39,335 bases of DNA from Candidatus Shikimatogenerans bostrichidophilus (GTDB taxonomy: Bacteria; Bacteroidota; Bacteroidia; Flavobacteriales; Blattabacteriaceae), in the NCBI GenBank assembly GCA_029851365.1, contig CP099832.1, positions 84,285 through 123,619 on the forward strand. Direction: 5' to 3'. Shown one piece after another: positions 32,289 to 39,335 of this stretch. Below the pieces are notes generated by a model. It was not told the DNA's origin and ran no database searches. It saw only the letters and a program-made list of their open reading frames with translations. Every line of letters begins with the position of its first letter. The first letter of the stretch is position 1. A program made the translations under genes and the position numbers.

Positions 32289-33344
32289 TTATTTCAATTG
32301 AATTTCTATAGATTTTTTATGAATTATATCAAATAAATTTTGAATATAGTTATCATCTATATCTAAAAGATTACAAATTTTTTTATAATATTTTTTTAAA
32401 TCCAACATTTTTTCTTTTTGTATAATTTCAATATTATTTTTTTTTTTAATTTTACCTATATCTTTAGAAGTATTTAATCTATTTTTTAATAGATAAATTA
32501 TATTTTTATCTATTTCTAATATATTAGTTCTATATAAATCTAATTTATTTAATTTATTTTTTTTTTTATTTATAAATATTTTATTTAAAATATTAGTTAA
32601 GTTTTTAGGAGTTATTTGTTGATTTGCATCACTTAAAGCATTATCCGGATCTATATGTGTTTCTATCATTAATCCATCATATCCAAAGTTAATAGCTTTT
32701 TTAGATATTTCATAAATTAACTTTCTATTACCAGTTATATGTGATGGATCACATATTATAGGTATATTTGGATATTTATTTTTTATATTTACTACTTCTA
32801 ACCAACAAGGTATATTACGATATGTTTTACTAGGATAAATTGTGAAACCTCTATGAATTATACCTATATTAAATATATTTTTATTTACTAATCTTTCTAC
32901 ACCACCTAACCATAAATTAATATCTAATGATAAAGGATTTTTTATAAGTACTATTTTCTTTGTGTTACTTAATGAATTGGCTATTTCTTCTATTGTAAAA
33001 GGATTACAAGTACTTCTTGCACCTATCCATAATATATCTATATCATATTTTAAAGCTATTTCAGCTTGTTCTTTATTAGCTATTTCTGTAGATATTAAAA
33101 TATTATATTTTTTTTTAGCTTTTAATAACCATTTTAAACCTATTTCCCCAACTCCTTCAAACATACCTGGTTTAGTTCTAGGTTTCCATATACCCGCTCT
33201 AAATACTTCTACATAATCTTTATTTATATATTTAATAGTATTCATAATTTGTGACTCATTTTCAGCACTACATGGTCCTGCAATTATAAATGGATAAGAA
33301 AATTTATTTATCCATTTATAATTAATTTTTTTTAATAAATTCAT
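32289..33344 (-). CDS. aroG: Bifunctional DAHP synthase / chorismate mutase
   Basis: N-terminal DAHP synthase (residues 1-260, Bacteroidota type I-beta with the AroQ fusion): FIIAGPCSAENESQIM, RAGIWKPRTKPGMFEG, LWIGARSTCNPF, LIKNPLSLDINLWLGG, CDPSHITGNR, GLMIETHIDPDNALSDANQ. C-terminal chorismate mutase (about 265-351): LDLYRTNILEIDKNIIYLLKNRL with IGKIKKKN, showing the AroQ Arg and Lys residues. It condenses PEP with erythrose 4-phosphate and also turns chorismate to prephenate, so one protein makes both ends of the shikimate route. It is the only biosynthetic enzyme for a metabolite in the window, so it probably represents the symbiont's service to its host. It stands alone between convergent smpB and def. 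Confidence 0.95.
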   Translation of the reverse strand: MNLLKKINYKWINKFSYPFIIAGPCSAENESQIMNTIKYINKDYVEVFRAGIWKPRTKPGMFEGVGEIGLKWLLKAKKKYNILISTEIANKEQAEIALKYDIDILWIGARSTCNPFTIEEIANSLSNTKKIVLIKNPLSLDINLWLGGVERLVNKNIFNIGIIHRGFTIYPSKTYRNIPCWLEVVNIKNKYPNIPIICDPSHITGNRKLIYEISKKAINFGYDGLMIETHIDPDNALSDANQQITPKNLTNILNKIFINKKKNKLNKLDLYRTNILEIDKNIIYLLKNRLNTSKDIGKIKKKNNIEIIQKEKMLDLKKYYKKICNLLDIDDNYIQNLFDIIHKKSIEIQLK

Positions 33345-33385
33345 TTTTTTTCTTATTTTAATATATTTATAATATATAAAAAATA

Positions 33386-33817
33386 TTATTTATAATCTAT
33401 TATTAATTTTCCTTGTAGATGATCATATTCATGTTGAAAAATTATTGATAATAATTTATTAAATTTAATTACATATTTTACCCATTTTTCATTATAAAAT
33501 TCTATTAATATAGTTTTATATCTTAATATATTTGCATAATAATTAGGTATACTTAAACATCCTTCTTTAGACTCTATTTTTTTTTTACTTACTTTTAATA
33601 TTTTAGGATTAATAAAAACCATTTTATTTCTACTAATTATAAATAAATTTATATTAATTCCAATTTGTGGTGCTGATAACCCAATACCATTATAATAATT
33701 CATAGTTTCAAACATATTATTTATTAATTCTTTAATATTTAAATTTTTAGTAATATTAGTACTAATTTTTCTTAATATATTTTTATTATTTTTATATAAT
33801 AAAATAGGATAAATCAT
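33386..33817 (-). CDS. def: Peptide deformylase
   Basis: Metalloenzyme removing formyl from nascent fMet. All three motifs are present: GIGLSAPQIG (44-53), EGCLSIP with metal ligand C87, and HEYDH at 129-133 with two His ligands and the catalytic Glu. At 143 residues it is much shorter than the approximately 190 of relatives, because loops and the C-terminal extension are gone. Its ATG overlaps the ruvX TGA. The ruvX-def order is familiar from free-living Flavobacteriia. Confidence 0.95.
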   Translation of the reverse strand: MIYPILLYKNNKNILRKISTNITKNLNIKELINNMFETMNYYNGIGLSAPQIGININLFIISRNKMVFINPKILKVSKKKIESKEGCLSIPNYYANILRYKTILIEFYNEKWVKYVIKFNKLLSIIFQHEYDHLQGKLIIDYK

Positions 33818-34230
33818 AAATTATTAATTTTTAAATAAGATTGTAAAATTAATATAGCACTCATTATATTAGTTTCTTCTTTAATTTTATTTTTAGGAAA
33901 TTTAATTTCATTTAAATAATACTTAGATATATTTGATGTATATCTTTCATCTACAAAATCTATAATTAATTTAGGAAAAATATTTAATATTTTATTTTTT
34001 AAAGATCTAATTTCTTTAGTAATAAATTGATCTTTATTATTTTTTTTTTTAGGTAATCCCAAAACTATAATATTTATATTTTCTTTTACTATTATTACTT
34101 TTAAAAAATTAATTAAATTGTTAGTATTTATACATATTAATCCTATAGCTAATTTTTTAAAATTATCAGTTATTGATATACCACATCTTTTTTTACCATA
34201 ATCTATACCTAATAATTTATTTTTTATCAT
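33814..34230 (-). CDS. ruvX: RuvX/YqgF, RNase H-fold nuclease
   Basis: YqgF family protein described both as a Holliday junction resolvase-like and, with better evidence, as the nuclease that finishes 16S rRNA 5' maturation. LLGIDYGKKRCGISITD places the catalytic Asp at D10; INIIVLGLPKK and DFVDERYTS are the two further motifs. 138 residues, complete. In a genome stripped to translation genes the 16S maturation role is more plausible. It ends in TGA inside the def ATG; its start is 41 bases from the divergent cca start. Confidence 0.9.
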   Translation of the reverse strand: MIKNKLLGIDYGKKRCGISITDNFKKLAIGLICINTNNLINFLKVIIVKENINIIVLGLPKKKNNKDQFITKEIRSLKNKILNIFPKLIIDFVDERYTSNISKYYLNEIKFPKNKIKEETNIMSAILILQSYLKINNL

Positions 34231-34271
34231 ATTTAATTTTTATTTATTTTTTTATAAAAATAAAATTATGT

Positions 34272-35723
34272 ATGTTTAAAAAAAAAATATTAAATTTAAT
34301 TAAAAAAAATAAAATTTTTACTATTATATCTAAATTAAGTGATAAATTAAATTATAAAACTTATATAATAGGAGGATTCACAAGAAATATTTTTATTAAT
34401 AAAAAAAATAAAATATTTGATATAGATATAGTAACTACAGGAGATAGTTATATTTTAGCTAAAAATTTTACTAATATTTTATCAATAAAAAAAATATTTG
34501 TTTTTAAAAGATTTAAAACTGTTATAGTAAATTATAATAATATAAATATTGAGTTTGTTAGTACACGTAAAGAATATTATAATTTATATAATAATAAACC
34601 TTATGTAAAAAAATTAAATAATATTAATGAAGATCAAAAAAGAAGAGATTTTACAATAAATACTATTGCAATAAATTTAAATAAAAAAAATTTTTGTAAA
34701 ATTATAGATCCTTTTAATGGTATTAGAGATATTAATAAAAAAATTATAAAAACACCTATTAATCCAGATAAAATTTATTACGATGATCCATTAAGAATGA
34801 TAAGAGCTATTAGATTTGCTACACAATTAAATTTTAAAATTTCTAAAAAATCATTAAAATCAATTAAAAAAAATAAATATAGATTAAGAATCATTTCTAT
34901 AGAAAGAATTAATATAGAATTTAATAAAATTATATTAAGTAATAAACCGTCTAAAGGAATTAAATTAATGTATAAATTAGGTTTTTTAAATATGTATTTA
35001 CCTGAATTATTAGATTTAAATAAAGTAAAAATTATTAATGGATTTACTTATAAAAATAATTTTAAACATACATTAAAAGTAATAGATAAAATAAGTAAAT
35101 ATAGTAATAATTTATGGTTAAAATGGGCAACCTTATTACATGATATAGGTAAACCAGTATCTAAAAAATTCGATAATAAAAAAGGGTGGACTTTTTATAA
35201 TCATGAAATTATAGGATCTAATATGATTAATTATATATTTTATAAATTAAAATTGCCAATTAAAAAGAATATAGAATATATTAAAACTATTATAAAATAT
35301 AGTAATATATCAAATATTTTAATTAATAAAGAAGTTAAAGTATCAACTATAAGAAAATTTATTTATAAAATAGGTTACAATAATATAAAAGATTTATTAT
35401 TATTATCTAAATGTGATATAACTACTAGTAATTATAAACTAAAAAAAGAAAAAGAAAAAAATATAAAAAAACTATATAATAATATAAAAACAATTAATAG
35501 TAAAGATAATATTAATAATATAAAATTATATATTAACGGAAATTTTATAATGAAATATTTTAATATACCTCAATCTAAAATTATAGGTATAATAAAAAGT
35601 AAAATTAAAAAACATATTATAGAAGGTAAAATTAATAATACATTTAAAGATTCTATAAATTTAATGAAAATTTTAGGTAAAAAAATTATAAAAAAATATG
35701 ATAAAAAAAAAAATAAAAAATAA
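34272..35723 (+). CDS. cca: CCA tRNA nucleotidyltransferase (poly(A) polymerase family, HD domain)
   Basis: Adds CCA to tRNA 3' ends; essential here, as none of the nine tRNAs encodes CCA. I took the ATG at 34272 (MFKKKILNLI); the open frame extends upstream to 34173, but that extra part is hydrophobic noise antisense to ruvX. YIIGGFTRN then D50-x-D52 in FDIDIVTTGD form the nucleotidyltransferase site; RRDFTINTIAIN, DPFNGIRDI and DDPLRMIRAIRFATQ follow; an HD domain starts at LLHDIGKP (H290, D291). 483 residues, full length. A poly(A)11 run near the stop (35703-35713) overlaps the next gene. Confidence 0.93.
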   Translation: MFKKKILNLIKKNKIFTIISKLSDKLNYKTYIIGGFTRNIFINKKNKIFDIDIVTTGDSYILAKNFTNILSIKKIFVFKRFKTVIVNYNNINIEFVSTRKEYYNLYNNKPYVKKLNNINEDQKRRDFTINTIAINLNKKNFCKIIDPFNGIRDINKKIIKTPINPDKIYYDDPLRMIRAIRFATQLNFKISKKSLKSIKKNKYRLRIISIERINIEFNKIILSNKPSKGIKLMYKLGFLNMYLPELLDLNKVKIINGFTYKNNFKHTLKVIDKISKYSNNLWLKWATLLHDIGKPVSKKFDNKKGWTFYNHEIIGSNMINYIFYKLKLPIKKNIEYIKTIIKYSNISNILINKEVKVSTIRKFIYKIGYNNIKDLLLLSKCDITTSNYKLKKEKEKNIKKLYNNIKTINSKDNINNIKLYINGNFIMKYFNIPQSKIIGIIKSKIKKHIIEGKINNTFKDSINLMKILGKKIIKKYDKKKNKK

Positions 35724-36057
35724 ATTAGATTATATAATAAATAATATTTATATAAAAGAGAAAAATATTGTTTTTTATAATTATATATTATTGACTCCAT
35801 TTAAAATATTAATTCCAAAATTTGTTAATATATTAAATTTAAATTTTTTTTTATTATTATTAAAAATAATAAAAATTAAATATAAAATTTATTATTTTAG
35901 TATTTATTTTTTTAGTCTTCCTTTATTAATAAATAAAAAAGATATAGAAAAAATTTATTATATTATTTTAAATTTACCTAAAATAAAGAATATAAAAGTT
36001 AAAAAAAAAATATTATTTTATTTAATAAAAAAAATTATAAAAAAATATTTATATTAA
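35698..36057 (+). CDS. Small hydrophobic/basic protein of unknown function
   Basis: I do not recognise this 119-residue protein. It starts at an ATG inside the last 26 bases of cca (MIKKKIKNKLDYIINN), contains LTPFKILIPKFVNILNLNF and a hydrophobic, Tyr/Phe-rich stretch around residues 46-78 that could be one membrane segment, and ends in a lysine-rich helix. The frame is open for 360 bases with nothing on the other strand, so in such a compact genome it is likely real but fast evolving, or the eroded rest of a larger gene. Deleting one A from the shared poly(A)11 run would fuse it in frame to cca. Convergent with rsmG (4-base overlap). Confidence 0.5.
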   Translation: MIKKKIKNKLDYIINNIYIKEKNIVFYNYILLTPFKILIPKFVNILNLNFFLLLLKIIKIKYKIYYFSIYFFSLPLLINKKDIEKIYYIILNLPKIKNIKVKKKILFYLIKKIIKKYLY

Positions 36058-36665
36058 ATAATAGGTATATATATAATTTTTTTATTAAAATAAAAATCAT
36101 TTTTATATATGCTATATAAATCTCTAATATAGTATTTTTTTATTTTTATATTATTTTTTTTTACACCAGTTAAATATATAATACCATTTTTTAAATAATG
36201 ATTTGATTTTTTTTTTATGTTATTTTTAAACATATTATAAATATTATTAATATTTGTTAAATATCTACTTATAACAAAATCAAATTTTTTTTTAATATTT
36301 TCTATACGATTATTTATTATATAAACATTATTTATATTTAATATTTTTATTATTTTTTTTAAAATTAATATTTTTTTATTTATAGAATCAACTAAATAAA
36401 ATTTTGTATTTTTAAATATTATAGATAATGGAATACCAGGGAATCCTCCACCTGTACCAGCATCCATAATCTCACTATTAGGTAAAAATTTAATTAAATT
36501 AATTATTGATAGTGAATATTCTATATGATTTAAATAAAAATTATTTAAACTATTAGTAGATATTAAATTAATTTTTTTATTATAATAAGTGTGTATTTTT
36601 TTTAAATACTTAAATTTATTTAAATCATTTTTATAAAATCTTATATTATTATTAATAATTTTCAT
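36054..36665 (-). CDS. rsmG: 16S rRNA (guanine-527-N7)-methyltransferase RsmG
   Basis: Rossmann-fold methyltransferase: KKINLISTNSLNNFYLNHIEYSL in the N-terminal helical part, motif I IMDAGTGGGFPGIPLSIIF at residues about 66-84, FYLVDSINKKI (SAM acidic loop), NRIENIKKKFDFVISRYL. 203 residues, complete. It lies 13 bases downstream of tRNA-His and is likely made from the same transcript. Its neighbour on the other strand is the unknown gene after cca. Confidence 0.93.
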   Translation of the reverse strand: MKIINNNIRFYKNDLNKFKYLKKIHTYYNKKINLISTNSLNNFYLNHIEYSLSIINLIKFLPNSEIMDAGTGGGFPGIPLSIIFKNTKFYLVDSINKKILILKKIIKILNINNVYIINNRIENIKKKFDFVISRYLTNINNIYNMFKNNIKKKSNHYLKNGIIYLTGVKKNNIKIKKYYIRDLYSIYKNDFYFNKKIIYIPII

Positions 36666-36678
36666 ATTTTAATTTATA

Positions 36679-36752
36679 GGTGAACGACTGGATTTGAACC
36701 AGCAACTATCAGAACCACAATCTGATGCTCTACCTATTGAGCTACGTCCACC
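36679..36752 (-). tRNA. tRNA-His (GTG)
   Basis: Reverse complement has acceptor GTGGACG/CGTTCAC, with an extra encoded 5' G opposite discriminator C, the G-1:C73 pair unique to tRNA-His. Anticodon loop TTGTGGT on TCAGA/TCTGA gives GTG, T-loop TTCAAAT, no CCA. Confidence 0.95.
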
Positions 36753-36818
36753 ATATATTATTATTTTATAATAATTTTTTTTTTAGTAAATTTATAATTA
36801 TTAATAAAAAAAAAATAA

Positions 36819-38468
36819 ATGTATAGGACACACAATTGCGGTGAATTAAATAAAAAACATTGTAATAGTATTGTAAAATTATCAGGATGGGTTCATAGTA
36901 TAAGGTTAATGAAAAAAATAACTTTTATAGATTTAAGAGATTTTTATGGTATTACACAATTATTAATTCCAACTATAAAAATAAATATTAAAAAAGAATA
37001 TGTAATACAAATAATAGGTAAAGTAGTAAAAAGAAAATTTCCAAATTTTAATATAAATACAGGAGATATAGAAATTTATGTAAAAAAAATAAAAATATTA
37101 AATAAATCTATAAAAATTCCTATAGATATAAATAAAGAATATAATAAAAATAAGGTAAAATTATTTAAATATAGATATATATATTTAAGAAATTTAAATT
37201 TAAAAAATAATTTAATAATAAAATCTAAAATATTAAATATTATTAGAAAATTCTTTATTATAAATAATTTTTTAGAAATAGAAACTCCTTTATTAGTAAA
37301 ATCTACTTCAGAAGGTGCTAGAAACTTTATAGTATTATATAGAAAAAAATTAGGATATTATTATTCTTTACCACAATCTCCTCAAACTTTTAAACAATTA
37401 TTAATGATTGGTGGTATAGATAAATATTATCAAATTGTTAAATGTTTTAGAGATGAAGATGCACGTAAAGATAGGCAACCAGAATTTTTACAATTAGATT
37501 TAGAAATGTCATTTATAAATAGAAAAAATATATTTAATATAATAATAAAATTAATTAAATATTTATTATATAAAATTCATAAAATAAAATTTATTAACAT
37601 AAAAATATTGTCTTATAAAAATATTATAAAAAAATATAATACAGAAAAACCTGATTTAAGATATAAAGTTTATGAACTTAATAATAATAAATTTAAATAT
37701 AATATAAATAATAAATTTTTAAATTATAAAATATATGGTTTAATTTTACCGAATTATTTTAATATAGTAGGTATTAATAAAGATGTAATTATAAATTTAT
37801 TAAAAAATAAAATTAATAAAATATTATTATATAATTATAAAAATAATATTATTAATAAATTAGATAATAAAGTTTTTAATAAAATTAAATTAATAAAAGA
37901 ATTAATTAATAAAGAATTTTTTTCTAATAAAGATTTATTATTATTTTTAATATTAAAAAAAAATAAATATTATAAAACAATAAAAAATAAAATAAATAAT
38001 TTTCTTTTAAAATCTAAATATTTAAATAATATTTATATCCCTATAATTATATATAAATTTCCTTTATTTAAATATAAAAATGGTAAATATTATTCTTATC
38101 ATCATCCATTTACTAAACCTTATAATAATAAATTAAAAAATAATTTAGCTGATTCTTATGATTTGATTATTAATGGTATAGAAGTTGGTAGTGGATCTAT
38201 TCGTATAGATAATAGTAAAATGCAGAATAAAGTATTTAAAATATTAGGATTATCTAATAATAAAATAAAAAAAGAATTTTCTTTCTTTTTAAAATCTTTA
38301 AAATTTGGTACTCCTCCTCATGGTGGTATTGGTATAGGTATTGACAGATTAATTTTATCATTATTAAATAAAAATAATATTATAGATTTTATAGCTTTTC
38401 CTAAAAATTATTTAAATAAAGATTTAATGATAAAAACACCTTCAAAAATTAAAAATATAAAAATATGA
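36819..38468 (+). CDS. aspS: Aspartyl-tRNA synthetase
   Basis: Class IIb synthetase. It opens with MYRTHNCGELNKKHCN and an OB-fold (LSGWVHSIRLMKKITFIDLRD); motif 1 FLEIETPLLVKSTSEGAR, SLPQSPQTFKQLLMIGG, motif 2 FRDEDARKDRQPEFLQLDLE, YHHPFTKP after the bacterial insertion domain, and motif 3 GTPPHGGIGIGIDRLI. At 549 residues it is about 30 shorter than typical bacterial AspRS, mainly in the insertion domain, which is degenerate Lys/Asn/Ile sequence. The stop TGA overlaps the rpsO ATG. Confidence 0.96.
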   Translation: MYRTHNCGELNKKHCNSIVKLSGWVHSIRLMKKITFIDLRDFYGITQLLIPTIKINIKKEYVIQIIGKVVKRKFPNFNINTGDIEIYVKKIKILNKSIKIPIDINKEYNKNKVKLFKYRYIYLRNLNLKNNLIIKSKILNIIRKFFIINNFLEIETPLLVKSTSEGARNFIVLYRKKLGYYYSLPQSPQTFKQLLMIGGIDKYYQIVKCFRDEDARKDRQPEFLQLDLEMSFINRKNIFNIIIKLIKYLLYKIHKIKFINIKILSYKNIIKKYNTEKPDLRYKVYELNNNKFKYNINNKFLNYKIYGLILPNYFNIVGINKDVIINLLKNKINKILLYNYKNNIINKLDNKVFNKIKLIKELINKEFFSNKDLLLFLILKKNKYYKTIKNKINNFLLKSKYLNNIYIPIIIYKFPLFKYKNGKYYSYHHPFTKPYNNKLKNNLADSYDLIINGIEVGSGSIRIDNSKMQNKVFKILGLSNNKIKKEFSFFLKSLKFGTPPHGGIGIGIDRLILSLLNKNNIIDFIAFPKNYLNKDLMIKTPSKIKNIKI

Positions 38469-38680
38469 TTAAAAAAACAAAATATTATATAAATTTAATA
38501 GTTTCTTTTAGTAATAGAATTAATAGATTAAGTAAGCATTTAAAACATAATCATAAAGATTATAATACTGTAAGATCTTTATTAAAAATTGTATCTAAAA
38601 GAAAAAAAAGTTTAAAATATATAAAAAAAAATAATAAAAAATTATTTATTAAAATTAAAAAAAAAATAAATATTAGATAG
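38465..38680 (+). CDS. rpsO: Ribosomal protein uS15, shortened N-terminus
   Basis: Small-subunit primary binder of 16S rRNA. INLIVSFSNRINRLSKHLKHNHKDYNT and RSLLKIVSKRKKSLKYIKKNN (short parts of residues 9-57) match S15 helices 2 to 4, ending in KKKINIR like the family's LGIRR. At 71 residues it lacks the first 15-18 residues (helix 1) of the usual 89. The start is fixed by the ATGA overlap with aspS. pnp follows after 4 bases, the classical rpsO-pnp order. Confidence 0.9.
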   Translation: MIKKTKYYINLIVSFSNRINRLSKHLKHNHKDYNTVRSLLKIVSKRKKSLKYIKKNNKKLFIKIKKKINIR

Positions 38681-38684
38681 TATA

Positions 38685-39335
38685 ATGTACAAATTAATTA
38701 AAAATAAAATTAAAATTAAAAATAATAAAACTATTACATTAGAAACCGGTATAATTGCAAATTTATCAGATGGTTCAGTAATTATTAAGTTAGGAAATAC
38801 TATATTATTAACTACTGTAGTAATAGGTGATGTTGTAGAGAATAATTTAAATTTTTTACCTTTAACTATAGATTATAGAGAAAAATATTTTGCTAGTGGT
38901 AAAATACCTGGAGGATATATTAAAAGAGAAGGTAGACCATCTGAAGAAGAGATAATTACTATGAGAATTGTAGATAGGTTAATAAGACCATTATTACCTA
39001 GTAATTTACTTAATGAGATACAAATTATGATATCTTTATTGTCTTATGATAAAAAAGTATCACCTGATGGATTAGTAGGATTATCAGCTTCTACAGCTTT
39101 ATTAATTTCCGGTATCCCTAATTATGGTCCTGCTTCACAAGTAAGGATTGCAAGAATAAATAAATTAATTATAATAAATCCAACTATAAAAGAAATAAAT
39201 AAATCAGATGTTAATTTAATAATTGGTGGAACATATAATTCTATTTTAATGATAGAAGGTGATATGAAAGAGATAAAAAATAAAGATTTTATTAAAATTG
39301 TAAAATATGCACATTTTTATATTAAAAAACAAATA
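38685..39335 (+). CDS. pnp: Polynucleotide phosphorylase, N-terminal part (runs off the window)
   Basis: Starts at ATG 38685 (MYKLIKNKIKIKNN) and is open to the window end, 217 codons. The first RNase PH domain is clear: LETGIIANLSDGSVIIKLGNT, FLPLTIDYREKYFASGKIPG, KREGRPSEEEIITMRIVDRL with IRPLLPSN, and VSPDGLVGLSASTALLISGI. PNPase degrades RNA 3' to 5' in the cytoplasm. The usual C-terminal core, KH and S1 domains would lie beyond the edge. rpsO is 4 bases upstream. Confidence 0.95.
   Translation, partial: MYKLIKNKIKIKNNKTITLETGIIANLSDGSVIIKLGNTILLTTVVIGDVVENNLNFLPLTIDYREKYFASGKIPGGYIKREGRPSEEEIITMRIVDRLIRPLLPSNLLNEIQIMISLLSYDKKVSPDGLVGLSASTALLISGIPNYGPASQVRIARINKLIIINPTIKEINKSDVNLIIGGTYNSILMIEGDMKEIKNKDFIKIVKYAHFYIKKQI

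Noticed and set aside
34173-34271. Longer cca starting inside ruvX
   Set aside because: The added residues are antisense to ruvX and have no counterpart in CCA-adding enzymes; ATG 34272 gives the normal start.

Overview
The window comes from a strongly reduced, extremely A+T-rich bacterial genome, almost certainly an obligate intracellular symbiont of the Flavobacteriales (Bacteroidota). The 16S and 23S genes, the type-B L31, the GroES/GroEL pair, the DUF2797 and HsdR-N-like genes, the ruvX-def pair and the fused DAHP synthase/chorismate mutase all look flavobacterial. Coding and non-coding DNA is dominated by A and T, proteins are rich in Lys, Ile and Asn, genes touch or overlap, and there are no insertion sequences, prophages, CRISPR arrays or defence genes. 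The only nutritional enzyme is the entry and post-chorismate step of the shikimate pathway. Known organisms of this style are the beetle symbionts named Candidatus Shikimatogenerans; that assignment is an inference from gene content and base composition, with Sulcia-like symbionts as the alternative.

Layout. 1-3.4 kb: the end of mnmE, then gltX, tRNA-Cys, trmD, initiator tRNA, a DUF2797 gene with a broken 5' frame, and tRNA-Asn. 3.5-10.1 kb: a U32-family hydroxylase with a ferredoxin, glnS-tyrS, tsaD, rpmE2 and a degenerate queA. 10.3-15.3 kb: a complete rRNA operon (16S, tRNA-Ile, tRNA-Ala, 23S, 5S). 15.3-21.1 kb: a shortened alaS, clpP-clpX-recA, a SpoU methyltransferase, an HsdR-N-like protein and tsaB. 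21.2-27.4 kb: argS-frr-asnS-iscS-miaB, all on the plus strand. 27.4-31.6 kb: groES-groEL, sufE, lepA. 31.6-34.2 kb: tRNA-Ser, tRNA-Pro, tRNA-Arg, smpB, then aroG-CM and ruvX-def on the minus strand. 34.3-39.3 kb: cca, an unknown small gene, rsmG, tRNA-His, aspS-rpsO and the start of pnp.

The genes form one theme: translation and its quality control. There are seven aminoacyl-tRNA synthetases, nine tRNAs, the CCA-adding enzyme (no tRNA here encodes CCA), anticodon-loop modification enzymes (MnmE, TrmD, TsaB/TsaD, MiaB, a U32 protein, a decayed QueA), their Fe-S/sulfur supply (cysteine desulfurase, SufE, ferredoxin), ribosome rescue and recycling (SmpB, RRF, LepA), protein folding and turnover (GroESL, ClpXP) and fMet processing (Def).

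There is no classical unknown multi-gene system that I can support. The most interesting signals are: a mutated anti-Shine-Dalgarno in the 16S tail; a DUF2797 gene readable only through a poly(A)10 slip or a non-ATG start; TGA stops confined to four ATGA gene overlaps; an alanyl-tRNA synthetase without editing domain; a ClpX without zinc domain; a possible link between the prephenate-making enzyme and the U32/ferredoxin pair; and a retained PD-(D/E)XK-like HsdR-N protein of unknown role. No stretch longer than about 300 bases lacks a gene.
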